This document shows positions 1 through 5,817 of a stretch of DNA of 7,644 bases, in pieces (within the stretch, counting starts at the first letter, position 1; each line of letters begins with the position of its first letter). The notes beneath the pieces were generated by a model, which ran no database searches, was not told the DNA's origin, and saw nothing but the letters and a program-made list of their open reading frames with translations. The DNA lies in contig CAYRBR010000065.1 in NCBI GenBank assembly GCA_964422555.1, positions 1 to 7,644 on the forward strand, written 5' to 3'. This DNA is from JAGLCW01 sp964422555. GTDB lineage: Bacteria > Caldisericota > Caldisericia > UBA6126. The translations under genes and the position numbers were made by a program.

Positions 1-38
1 TGGAAGTTTTGAAGATTCTTGGAACAAGGAGATGGAAA

Positions 39-1364
39 ATGAATAAGAATGCAATTTGCTTGTTGGTTAGTGCATGTTTGATAGGGTGTCTGATTTCTTG
101 TCAGAAATCAGAACCAACAGCTGTGAATGAGTCGCATGACACTCCCGTATCAGCTAATGAATCTGAGACGACTAATGTTTTGGAAGTGGTACAAAAATAT
201 GTAATTGAACCCCGCGAAATAGCTACTTCTATAGCGTGGAACAACCCTATTCCCTACGGGATTAAAACCCTTCAAGCAGAGAAAATAGAAGGATTTGGAA
301 GTCAAGATTTTTTTAATTATAGAGCTTCATATCCCTGTTTTCAATCGCTTCCTAATAAAGAAGTACAAGAAAAAGTAAACCAGCTAATCCAAAACTATGT
401 TAATGAAGAGTTTACTGAATTTTGGTCGAGAGTTGCCATTGTTTCCGAATCTCCCGAAAAGTACGTGATCGGAATTAACGTATATTGGGGTAGCTATGAT
501 ATTATCTTTATAAACCAGAATTATTGTAGCATCCTGTTTCACCGCTACGGGTATAGGTGGACAGAGTCCTACCCAATGAATATTAATTTAAAAACAGGAG
601 AGCTTATACAAAATACTGATTTTTTTGTAGAAGGATACGATTTTTATCCTTTCATGCGTGAATACTGCTTAGTTGACCTTGCAAAGCAATGGGAAGAACA
701 GTATGGAGAATATCGGTACATGGAAGATCGGTTAGAGCATCCTTTTAACTTTTGTTTTTCTCCAACAGGAATATATGCTTATTTCAACGAGTTTTTCAGT
801 CATGCAACGGGGGACTTTATTGTTACAATCCCCTATTCTGTTTTTCAAGGAAATTGCGTGTTCCAGAATCCAGAAGCTATCTATGCAAAGTTCAATTGCC
901 AACCAGGATGGAATTCTATTCAAGGCAATGGTTTCTTTGTGAAGTACCCAGAAATGCGGAGTATTGATGGAGAGGTAGTGAATACAGAGTTTATTCCAGC
1001 TAGGGGTTATCCTTCGGAGTTTACTTTAACGGTACCCACAGAAAAATATGGGACTGTAGTTTTTCATGTGAAGGTTGAGAAGGTAGAAGAGATGGAATCT
1101 CCTCCAACACCACTAGAAACAGGAGAATTCCTCCAGATTGACAGCAAGAAGTTTGAAAGAAAACTGGTTGAAAACTTACCAGAAGATTCTTCAAGCCAAC
1201 AGATGTATTCCGAGAAGTACGCGTTTCAGAATTGTGACGAAGAGAGTTGCTGTCAAGTTTCAATTACTCTGGAAGGGACAGCAGAAACGATGGAAGAATG
1301 GATTTCTAATAAGCAACACTTATATTACTTAGTGAATCAAATTCTTAGCTCCATGGAATTCTAG
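39..1364 (+). CDS. Lipoprotein with DUF4163/DUF3298 (RsiV/PdaC-like) ectodomain
   Basis: The predicted product is a 441-residue lipoprotein exported to the outer face of the membrane. I chose the ATG at 39 over the TTG at 9 because AAGGAG at 26-31 sits 7 nt upstream of it and because the protein then opens with a signal peptide (MNKN, then a hydrophobic stretch). Two cysteines fit a lipobox: Cys17 (LIGC) and Cys21 (LISC). A Ser/Thr/Glu-rich linker follows. Residues about 75-205 resemble the DUF4163 fold (YPCFQSLPNKEVQEKVNQLI, then MNINLKTGEL). Residues about 235-275 carry the DUF3298 signature FCFSPTGIYAYFNEF...GDFIVTIPYS. Relatives include the RsiV anti-sigma ectodomain and the PdaC deacetylase N-terminus, but neither a transmembrane anti-sigma segment nor a deacetylase domain is present. 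The last 150 residues, with a CDEESCC cluster, are unassigned. Function is unknown; binding to the cell wall or a ligand is inference. Confidence 0.8.
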   Translation: MNKNAICLLVSACLIGCLISCQKSEPTAVNESHDTPVSANESETTNVLEVVQKYVIEPREIATSIAWNNPIPYGIKTLQAEKIEGFGSQDFFNYRASYPCFQSLPNKEVQEKVNQLIQNYVNEEFTEFWSRVAIVSESPEKYVIGINVYWGSYDIIFINQNYCSILFHRYGYRWTESYPMNINLKTGELIQNTDFFVEGYDFYPFMREYCLVDLAKQWEEQYGEYRYMEDRLEHPFNFCFSPTGIYAYFNEFFSHATGDFIVTIPYSVFQGNCVFQNPEAIYAKFNCQPGWNSIQGNGFFVKYPEMRSIDGEVVNTEFIPARGYPSEFTLTVPTEKYGTVVFHVKVEKVEEMESPPTPLETGEFLQIDSKKFERKLVENLPEDSSSQQMYSEKYAFQNCDEESCCQVSITLEGTAETMEEWISNKQHLYYLVNQILSSMEF

Positions 1365-1382
1365 CGGAATAGAAATTTATAG

Positions 1383-1411
1383 TTGACATCATATATGGTA
1401 TCATATATAAT
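1383..1411 (+). promoter_or_regulatory. Consensus sigma-A promoter of the hicB-like gene
   Basis: TTGACA (1383-1388) and TATAAT (1406-1411) are both perfect consensus hexamers separated by exactly 17 bp. Transcription would start near 1418, just ahead of the AAGGAG at 1418-1423, which gives a leader of only about 10 nt. The frame upstream of the ATG at 1428 remains open back to the TTG at 1383, but that TTG is the -35 box itself and would not be on this transcript. Confidence 0.8.
1391..1408. promoter_or_regulatory. Palindromic candidate operator inside the hicB promoter
   Basis: ATATATG-GTAT-CATATAT is an inverted repeat with perfect 7-bp arms and a 4-bp centre. It lies in the spacer and overlaps the first bases of the -10 box, so a bound dimer would block RNA polymerase. 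The octamer TCATATAT is also directly repeated 12 bp apart (1389-1396 and 1401-1408). The downstream protein has a ribbon-helix-helix domain and HicB proteins are known autorepressors, so self-repression is the likely use. AT-rich sequence makes some palindromy likely by chance. Confidence 0.55.
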
Positions 1412-1427
1412 CACTAAAAGGAGTAAA

Positions 1428-1790
1428 ATGAAGAACTTAGATTATTACACCAAACTGAGTTATAAGATTGAAATAGTTGAAGATGAAGATGAAGGTGGGT
1501 ATGTTCTATCAATTCCACGATTACAAGGTTGTATGACGACAGCTGAAACAATTGAAGATGGTTTAACCCAGCTATTAGATGCCAAGAAAGAGTGGATAAA
1601 AACAGCTATTGATGACGGTATCCCAATTCCAGAACCATTGTATTTAGTAAAATATAGTGGTCAATTTAAGTTAAGAATCCCCAAAAGTCTTCATAAACAA
1701 CTCGCTGTGAATGCAAAAAATGAAGGGATTAGTATGAATCAGTATTGTGTTTACCTTTTAAGTAAATGTGCTAACTCTTTGTCTCATTGA
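1428..1790 (+). CDS. hicB: HicB-family antitoxin / RHH transcriptional repressor, orphan
   Basis: This 120-residue protein has both parts of a HicB antitoxin. Residues 12-70 form the HicB-like degraded RNase-H fold (YKIEIVEDEDEGGYVLSIP, then LQGCMTTAETIEDGL and an AKKEWIKTAIDDG helix ending in IPIPEP). Residues 80-112 form a ribbon-helix-helix DNA-binding domain (FKLRIPKSLHKQLA, then NEGISMNQYCVYLLS). In known systems HicB masks the HicA mRNA interferase and represses the operon. The ATG at 1428 is chosen because AAGGAG (1418-1423) lies just upstream and the consensus promoter requires a start beyond about 1418. No HicA-like small dsRBD-fold ORF lies on either side: the gene upstream is a lipoprotein and 1791-1908 holds no ORF. 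It may be a solitary regulator or an antitoxin that has lost its toxin. Confidence 0.85.
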   Translation: MKNLDYYTKLSYKIEIVEDEDEGGYVLSIPRLQGCMTTAETIEDGLTQLLDAKKEWIKTAIDDGIPIPEPLYLVKYSGQFKLRIPKSLHKQLAVNAKNEGISMNQYCVYLLSKCANSLSH

Positions 1791-1808
1791 TGTATAGGTA
1801 CTTATAAT
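1779..1808 (+). promoter_or_regulatory. Possible promoter for the DUF4143 ATPase
   Basis: A perfect -10 TATAAT at 1803-1808 has a partial -35 TTGTCT (1779-1784) with an 18-bp spacer, at the very end of the hicB-like gene. It would give the ATPase its own transcript with a leader of about 90 nt containing both 33-bp repeats. The -35 box matches at only 4 of 6 positions; read-through from the hicB promoter is the alternative. Confidence 0.4.
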
Positions 1809-1828
1809 ACAATATAGATTTCCAGTTT

Positions 1829-1894
1829 CATTCCCCGAAATTATTGAATTACAAGGAGTAGCATTCCCCGAAATTTGCTAATTACCGGGAGTGG
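1829..1894 (+). repeat. Tandem pair of 33-bp repeats upstream of the DUF4143 ATPase
   Basis: Units at 1829-1861 and 1862-1894 abut exactly and match at 26 of 33 positions. Both begin CATTCCCCGAAATT, share AATTAC in the middle and end GGAGT.G. Each unit carries a Shine-Dalgarno-like GGAG, but only the second lies near a start codon. A related copy lies immediately after the ATPase stop codon (3037-3060), in the same orientation, so the gene is bracketed by the repeat. Confidence 0.75.
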
Positions 1895-1908
1895 AGTATA
1901 ATAATATT

Positions 1909-3036
1909 ATGTTAATACCTCGATTCTATCATTCTGTACAATCTTTTATGAAGCCAGGCAAAGCTCTTGTTTTGTATGGTCCCAGACAGGTAGGCAAAAC
2001 AACTCTTTTAAAACAATGGCTAAAACTGCTGGATGAAAAGACTAAATATGTGGTAGGCGACAACATTGAAGTACAGACTGTATTAAGCTCAAACAGTATT
2101 CAAACATTGGAACGATTTGTATCGGGATACTCGCTACTAGCTATTGATGAAGCCCAGAAAATACCGTCTATCGGGCAAAATGTGAAGATAATGATTGACC
2201 AGATCTCCGATTTGAAAATCATCCTAACTGGCTCTTCATCTCTGGAATTAGCAGACCAAATTGGGGAACCCTTAGTAGGACGAAAAATAACACTCATGAT
2301 GTATCCGATTGCTCAAATAGAGCTGACAGAACAGAAGAACTCTTATGAGTTGAAGAATAATCTGGACGAGTATCTTTTGGATGGGGGCTATCCTGAAGTT
2401 CTAACCGAGAGTAATGTAACCGAGAAACAATTCTTGCTAAATGATTTAGTTCATTCCTATCTTCTTAAAGATATTTTATCGTTGGATAAATTGAAACATC
2501 CAAAAGTTTTGGTAGATCTACTAACATTACTTGCTTTTCAAATTGGTGGAGAAGTATCTCATGCTGAGTTGGCATCGAATCTAAAAATTGACGCAAAAAC
2601 AGTTCGACGCTATTTAGATTTACTGGAGAAATCCTTTATACTATATAATCTAAGGGGTTTTAGCAGGAATCTTCGAAAAGAGATTACCAAAAAGAGCAAA
2701 TATTATTTTTATGACAATGGCATTCGCAATGCCCTCATTAATAATTTCAACCCTTTGTCCAAACGTAATGATACTGGGCAGTTGTGGGAGAACTTTCTGT
2801 TTATGGAAAGAGTAAAAAAGAGAGCTTACGGCAAGATACTTGCGAATGATTATTTTTGGCGAACATGGGACCAGCATGAAATTGATTTAATTGAAGAGCG
2901 GGAAGGCTCTTTGTTTGCCTATGATTTCAAATGGCAAAGTTCAAAATTAAAATCAGCAAAACTGTGGAAAGAAACCTATCCTGGTTCCCGCTTGCAAGTT
3001 GTTACAAAAGAAAACTATATCCCCTTCATCACTTAA
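1909..3036 (+). CDS. ATP-binding protein, AAA_14 domain plus DUF4143
   Basis: A 375-residue P-loop ATPase fused to DUF4143, a family widespread in gut and rumen anaerobes and of unknown function. Walker A is GPRQVGKTT (24-32), Walker B is LLAIDEAQ (76-83), a sensor-like TGSSS is at 107-111 and a conserved LVGR arginine is at 125. Residues about 205-248 look like a winged helix (HAELASNLKIDAKTVRRYLD). The C-terminus has a PD-(D/E)xK nuclease-like pattern: GQLWENF with Glu294, HEIDLI with Asp326, and YDFKW with Asp339 and Lys341. The length is normal and the end (YIPFIT) looks natural, so the gene is intact. I chose the ATG at 1909 because the family usually begins close to the 'IPR' motif and GGAG (1893-1896) lies upstream, at a longish 12-nt spacing. 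A GTG at 1891 would add six residues but overlaps its own SD. The gene is bracketed by repeats and overlaps the convergent gene by 8 bp. Confidence 0.9.
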   Translation: MLIPRFYHSVQSFMKPGKALVLYGPRQVGKTTLLKQWLKLLDEKTKYVVGDNIEVQTVLSSNSIQTLERFVSGYSLLAIDEAQKIPSIGQNVKIMIDQISDLKIILTGSSSLELADQIGEPLVGRKITLMMYPIAQIELTEQKNSYELKNNLDEYLLDGGYPEVLTESNVTEKQFLLNDLVHSYLLKDILSLDKLKHPKVLVDLLTLLAFQIGGEVSHAELASNLKIDAKTVRRYLDLLEKSFILYNLRGFSRNLRKEITKKSKYYFYDNGIRNALINNFNPLSKRNDTGQLWENFLFMERVKKRAYGKILANDYFWRTWDQHEIDLIEEREGSLFAYDFKWQSSKLKSAKLWKETYPGSRLQVVTKENYIPFIT

Positions 3037-3676
3037 ATTCCCCGAATTTATTGGATTTATCCATTTTAGCTAGAAGGTTGGTAAGCTTTTTGATGTCACG
3101 TTGCACCAAGAAAAAATAAACAACTGGGGCAATTATCAGAGCAAAGAGAATAACAAGTGGGAAGTAGGAAGAATAACCTGCAAGAAAGACTGTGAAGAAT
3201 GGATCGATGATAAAAACAAACCCCAGCCATAAAACAACAAGCATTTTTTGTACCGAGTAGTCGTAGTTTTTTAATTTTTCTTCTGTAAAAAATTTGTACA
3301 TAAGTCTTTTGTAATATGTCTCACTGGTTTTCTTTGCCAGACTTAGAATATCTTTGTAAGAACTAAATGAAAACAAACTGTACTTTTCTTTTGGTTTCAT
3401 CGCAACCAAGTATTGCAATGCTTTCTGATCTCCTACCTGATTCACTAGTGTGTTAACAAGTAGTTTACTACTAAGGCTAGTTGTTAGAGACAGGACTATC
3501 ATGTAGAAAACAAGTGAGATAAGAAGGAAAAACTTGTACACTTCAATTCTGCCTGGAAGGAACGTAAGTGAACCTGGAAACAACCAGTATGTTCCCCATG
3601 CATATAGCAAACAGGTAACGACTAGAATGGCAGTTCCTATATAAGCGATTCTCTGAAGTGACTTGTTAAAGTGCAT
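3029..3676 (-). CDS. Four-helix membrane protein of unknown function
   Basis: I do not recognise this 215-residue protein. It has four hydrophobic segments in two hairpins: about residues 10-33 and 47-67, then about 142-162 and 168-190. Between them is a hydrophilic, Lys/Tyr-rich cytoplasmic-type loop of about 75 residues (around SLFSFSSYKDILSLAKK and KRLMYKFFTEEKLKN). The C-terminus is short and basic (VQRDIKKLTNLLAKMDKSNKF). The ATG at 3676 is the only reasonable start because an in-frame TGA lies nine codons upstream, but its ribosome binding site is poor (GTAGGT directly abutting). The gene lies 52 bp downstream of the tRNA on the same strand with no clear terminator between, so it may be cotranscribed. 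Its 3' end overlaps the convergent ATPase by 8 bp and is made of the TTCCCCGAA repeat, so the original C-terminus may have been replaced. Confidence 0.75.
   Translation of the reverse strand: MHFNKSLQRIAYIGTAILVVTCLLYAWGTYWLFPGSLTFLPGRIEVYKFFLLISLVFYMIVLSLTTSLSSKLLVNTLVNQVGDQKALQYLVAMKPKEKYSLFSFSSYKDILSLAKKTSETYYKRLMYKFFTEEKLKNYDYSVQKMLVVLWLGFVFIIDPFFTVFLAGYSSYFPLVILFALIIAPVVYFFLVQRDIKKLTNLLAKMDKSNKFGEFK
3037..3060 (+). repeat. Third copy of the TTCCCCGAA repeat, at the ATPase 3' end
   Basis: ATTCCCCGAATTTATTGGATT (3037-3057) matches 1830-1850 of the first upstream unit at 19 of 21 positions and has the same orientation. It begins at the base after the ATPase stop codon. Read on the minus strand it encodes the last residues (about NKFGEF) of the neighbouring membrane protein, so that protein's C-terminus is made of repeat sequence. 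Confidence 0.6.
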
Positions 3677-3728
3677 ACCTACACTTAGTTGATAGCAATG
3701 TCATCCTCCACTACTGCTATTTCAAACA

Positions 3729-3801
3729 TGGAGCAGAGGGGGATCGAACCCCTGACCTCGTACTTGCGAAGCACGTATTCTCCCAACTGAACTACTGCCC
3801 C
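3729..3801 (-). tRNA. tRNA-Ala (anticodon CGC)
   Basis: The minus strand folds into a complete 73-nt cloverleaf. The 7-bp acceptor stem is GGGGCAG with CTGCTCC; the D arm is GTTC/GAAT with loop AGTTGGGA; the anticodon stem is CGTGC/GTACG with loop TTCGCAA; the variable region is AGGTC; the T arm is AGGGG/CCCCT with loop TTCGATC; the discriminator is A73. The anticodon CGC (3766-3768) reads the alanine codon GCG. The acceptor stem has a G3:U70 wobble, the main identity element of tRNA-Ala, which independently confirms the amino acid. CCA is not encoded (TGT follows), so it must be added after transcription. Confidence 0.95.
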
Positions 3802-3813
3802 ATGATGAAAGCT

Positions 3814-3841
3814 ATTGTACCAAGAATTGGTGTGATTTCAA
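3814..3841 (-). promoter_or_regulatory. Promoter of the tRNA-Ala gene
   Basis: On the minus strand, TTGAAA (3841-3836) and TACAAT (3819-3814) are separated by 16 bp. The -10 is preceded by TGG, giving an extended -10. Initiation would fall near 3807, about 6 nt before the mature tRNA. The -35 box sits in the loop of a perfect 7-bp inverted repeat (GGTGTGA at 3829-3835, TCACACC at 3843-3849). That could be an operator or part of the weak end of the upstream operon; no U-run follows it. Confidence 0.55.
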
Positions 3842-3869
3842 TTCACACCCTATACTCACTGTACTTCAA

Positions 3870-4499
3870 TTATTCGGAATAAAGTTGTGGCAAAAGCTCG
3901 AGGCACTGAGTTTCTGTTTCCTCAGACCATCCACCTACTGTTTCTAGTACATTCCCATTCATGTCCAGGAAAAGCATGGTAGGGTAGGAAACTATATCGT
4001 ATTTAGAATGTAGAACATCGAATTGGTCGAAGTAAATGGGATACTTGAAATCGGTGTCGTTTATTTTGGTAAAATCAGGCTCGGTGTTGAAGTTCTCTTT
4101 GTATATTGCAATGTGTTCTTCCAGTGTTTTGCCATCGGTGGAATTCAGTACGAGTAAAAAAGGAACCTGATGCATTCTAGCCTGTTCATATAATTCGTTA
4201 TAGAATCGTAAAAGGGAATCAGAACAAGTAACATCTTTCACTGAGAATTCAAAAACGGGGCAGTTTACAAAAATATATCCTTTCGAAAGATCATTGAAAT
4301 CAATTTTGTTATTATTTAGTGGTTCCAAAGTTTGTACTATTTCGGAAAAAGAATCCTGCGAAGATTCTACCTGTGTAATTACTGTTTCTTCCTTCGCTGT
4401 ATTATCAGTAGAAGTATTGGATCCACAGGAAGTAAATGTTGTGCAGAACAAGCTAATGATAACTACAAATACACACCAATTTGTTCTCATATTTTTCAT
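3870..4499 (-). CDS. Thioredoxin-fold lipoprotein lacking CxxC
   Basis: A 209-residue predicted lipoprotein with a TlpA/AhpC-like thioredoxin fold. The signal peptide is residues 1-24, with a somewhat atypical lipobox FTSC (Cys25). A Ser/Thr/Asn/Glu-rich linker runs to about residue 70. In the fold, YIFVN (75-79) is the first core strand and VPFLLVLNS (112-120) the next; SYPT (171-174) supplies the conserved cis-proline loop and MLFLDMNGNVLETVGGW (175-191) the final hairpin. In the place of the usual CxxC before the LYE helix there is CSDS (92-95), so only one active-site cysteine remains. Its role could be thiol transfer, peroxide handling or a structural one. The start at 4499 is set by AAGGAG (4505-4510) 5 nt upstream; an in-frame ATG at 4526 would add nine residues ahead of the signal peptide. 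It lies 14 bp downstream of the DUF2177 gene, so the two form an operon. Confidence 0.8.
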   Translation of the reverse strand: MKNMRTNWCVFVVIISLFCTTFTSCGSNTSTDNTAKEETVITQVESSQDSFSEIVQTLEPLNNNKIDFNDLSKGYIFVNCPVFEFSVKDVTCSDSLLRFYNELYEQARMHQVPFLLVLNSTDGKTLEEHIAIYKENFNTEPDFTKINDTDFKYPIYFDQFDVLHSKYDIVSYPTMLFLDMNGNVLETVGGWSEETETQCLELLPQLYSE

Positions 4500-4513
4500 A
4501 GAAACTCCTTTTA

Positions 4514-4915
4514 TTAGTGAAACCACTGTGCTGCATAATAACCGACAACACCAACAATGGTACTAAGAACCATACCCCAAATTAAATCAATTATAGTTAC
4601 AATTAAAGGCCAGTCTTTAACAGTAGCCATATTGGTTAAGTCGTATGTGGCATAGGTAATAAGTCCAAACAGAGCAGCTCGAAGCAGAGTGTTTTTGATA
4701 GATGTTTCTTTTATACCGGGTACTACTACAAAAACAACCACACCTACAACAAACAGTAAGTAAAATATAATGGCAGCTACCCAGTTTGGGTTGGGGGCCA
4801 ATAGAAAGCCAATATATTTTCGATAAAAATTTTTGGCAATTAATCCAAGCCAAACCATGTCAACAGCTAAAAAAGCAACAAGACAAGTAAAGTACAATTT
4901 GACATAATATAACAT
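4514..4915 (-). CDS. DUF2177 family membrane protein
   Basis: This 133-residue integral membrane protein is a clear full-length DUF2177 member. It has four transmembrane helices at about residues 5-27, 45-66, 76-97 and 104-127. The conserved motifs are present: DMVWLG (19-24), AKNFYRKY (27-34), the helix-borne YATYDLTN (88-95), KDWPL (100-104) and DLIWG (110-114). Function is unknown for the family. The ATG at 4915 has AAGGAG (4922-4927) 6 nt upstream. It is the first gene of a leftward pair with the thioredoxin-fold lipoprotein. A possible -35 TTGACT lies at 4972-4967, but I see no convincing -10 at the right distance. The 197 bp between this gene and the divergent NmrA-like gene hold the promoters of both. 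Confidence 0.92.
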   Translation of the reverse strand: MLYYVKLYFTCLVAFLAVDMVWLGLIAKNFYRKYIGFLLAPNPNWVAAIIFYLLFVVGVVVFVVVPGIKETSIKNTLLRAALFGLITYATYDLTNMATVKDWPLIVTIIDLIWGMVLSTIVGVVGYYAAQWFH

Positions 4916-5112
4916 CTGTTTCTCCTTTTACATCTTTATTTTAAGGCTACTATCATTCAATTTGAAAGTCAACGGCAGAAAGAGAATTCAGTATGCTGAA
5001 AAGTTACTCAAAATTCATATTCTGTACATACTGTTTTTGCAATTCCGAATATAATGTTAAATACAAATTTATGTTATAGGCAGGTGGATTAATGCTTGGG
5101 AGGTGCTACACA

Positions 5113-5817
5113 ATGAAACATCCAACTGTTTCGTTAACGGGAGCTTTTTCGTATACTGGTCGATATATTGCTTATGAACTGATTAAAAACAGTGTTTCAT
5201 TCCAGGCTATCACGAATCATCCCAGGCCTTACCTTTTTCCATCGCAAACAATTCCTGTGGTTCCCCTTCAGTTTGAAGACGCTTCTGTACTCACCAATGC
5301 ATTGAACTGCCGCATCACTGCACTCNNNNNNNNNNTTACCAATGCATTGAAAAATACAAATATCCTGGTGAATACGTATTGGATTCGATATCCAGCTGCA
5401 GGCATTTCGCATGAAACAGCTGTCCAAAATAGTAAGATACTACTAGAGTGTGCCAAAAAGGCCGGAATTCAGAAAGTAGTGCATATTAGCGTATCAAACC
5501 CCGATATTCACAGCTCAATGTCGTATTTTCGGGGAAAGGCACAGGTAGAAGAGCTTGTTGTATCAAGTGGGATCCCGTATTCCATCATCAGACCTACTTT
5601 GATATTCGGGAAGGAAGATGTTTTAATTCATAATATAGCTTGGCTTCTGAAACACTATCCGTTTTTTCTTATGCCTGTCCCGACGCAGTATTCTATTCAA
5701 CCCATATATGCTGAAGAAGTGGGACAAATTGTTTTCAATAGTATGGTTTCTGATAAAAATGAAACACTGGATGCTGCTGGGCCAGAAACTTGGACAATGA
5801 AAGAAATTATTCAGTGA
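5113..5817 (+). CDS. NmrA-like NAD(P)-binding protein, N-terminal part of an interrupted gene
   Basis: This is an atypical short-chain dehydrogenase/NmrA-type Rossmann protein, probably a NAD(P)H-dependent oxidoreductase or redox sensor of the NDUFA9-like group. The glycine-rich loop is TGAFSYTG (residues 9-16), followed by the strand LVNTYWIRYP, then HISVSNP, then Tyr138 and Lys142 forming the YxxxK pair in YFRGK, and IRPTLIFG. The ATG at 5113 is chosen because GGGAGGTG (5098-5105) ends 7 nt upstream; an ATG at 5092 would add seven residues ahead of the Rossmann strand. A TATAAT at 5050-5055 could be the -10, but no good -35 accompanies it. The gene is damaged twice. Ten Ns (5326-5335) sit inside what seems to be a 15-codon false insertion, and a TGA at 5815 stops the frame about 88 codons before the family's usual C-terminus, which follows downstream. 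The 235-codon product is therefore partial. Confidence 0.8.
   Translation: MKHPTVSLTGAFSYTGRYIAYELIKNSVSFQAITNHPRPYLFPSQTIPVVPLQFEDASVLTNALNCRITALXXXXTNALKNTNILVNTYWIRYPAAGISHETAVQNSKILLECAKKAGIQKVVHISVSNPDIHSSMSYFRGKAQVEELVVSSGIPYSIIRPTLIFGKEDVLIHNIAWLLKHYPFFLMPVPTQYSIQPIYAEEVGQIVFNSMVSDKNETLDAAGPETWTMKEIIQ
5293..5351 (+). repeat. 14-bp duplication flanking the assembly gap
   Basis: ACCAATGCATTGAA occurs at 5293-5306 and again at 5338-5351, exactly 45 bp apart with the ten Ns included, and encodes TNAL both times in the same frame. The core CAATGCATTG is a perfect palindrome. Family logic expects only one copy, leading straight into KNTNILVNTYW, so this is probably a contig overlap that was not merged. 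Confidence 0.7.
5326..5335. other. Assembly gap (10 N)
   Basis: Ten undetermined bases interrupt the NmrA-like gene. A run of exactly ten is a common scaffold placeholder, so the true distance is unknown. The reading frame is preserved across it, which may be coincidence. Confidence 0.95.

Noticed and set aside
1355..1380. Short inverted repeat TTCTA...TAGAA after the first lipoprotein gene as a terminator.
   Set aside because: The stem is only 5 bp and AT-rich, with no U-run.
1383..1427. N-terminal extension of the HicB-like protein from a TTG at 1383.
   Set aside because: The TTG is part of a perfect -35 box, and a good SD precedes the ATG at 1428.
3868..3884. TTATTCGGAATAA at the 3' end of the redoxin gene, whose reverse complement resembles ATTCC..GAA..ATTGAA of the repeat.
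   Set aside because: The match needs two gaps and lies in coding sequence with its stop codon; chance is sufficient.
4294..4566. Open frame on the plus strand opposite the redoxin and DUF2177 genes.
   Set aside because: It is antisense to two well-supported genes, has no recognisable domain and no convincing SD.
4989..5038. CAGTATG ... CATACTG followed by TTTTT, a possible terminator or leader structure between the divergent genes.
   Set aside because: The arms are only 7 bp with a 31-bp loop and low GC; a stable rho-independent terminator is not supported.
5521..5536. TTTCGGGGAAA, the reverse-complement look-alike of the TTCCCCGAA repeat.
   Set aside because: It encodes the conserved YFRGK active-site stretch of the NmrA-like protein and has no further similarity to the 33-bp unit, so it is explained by coding constraint.
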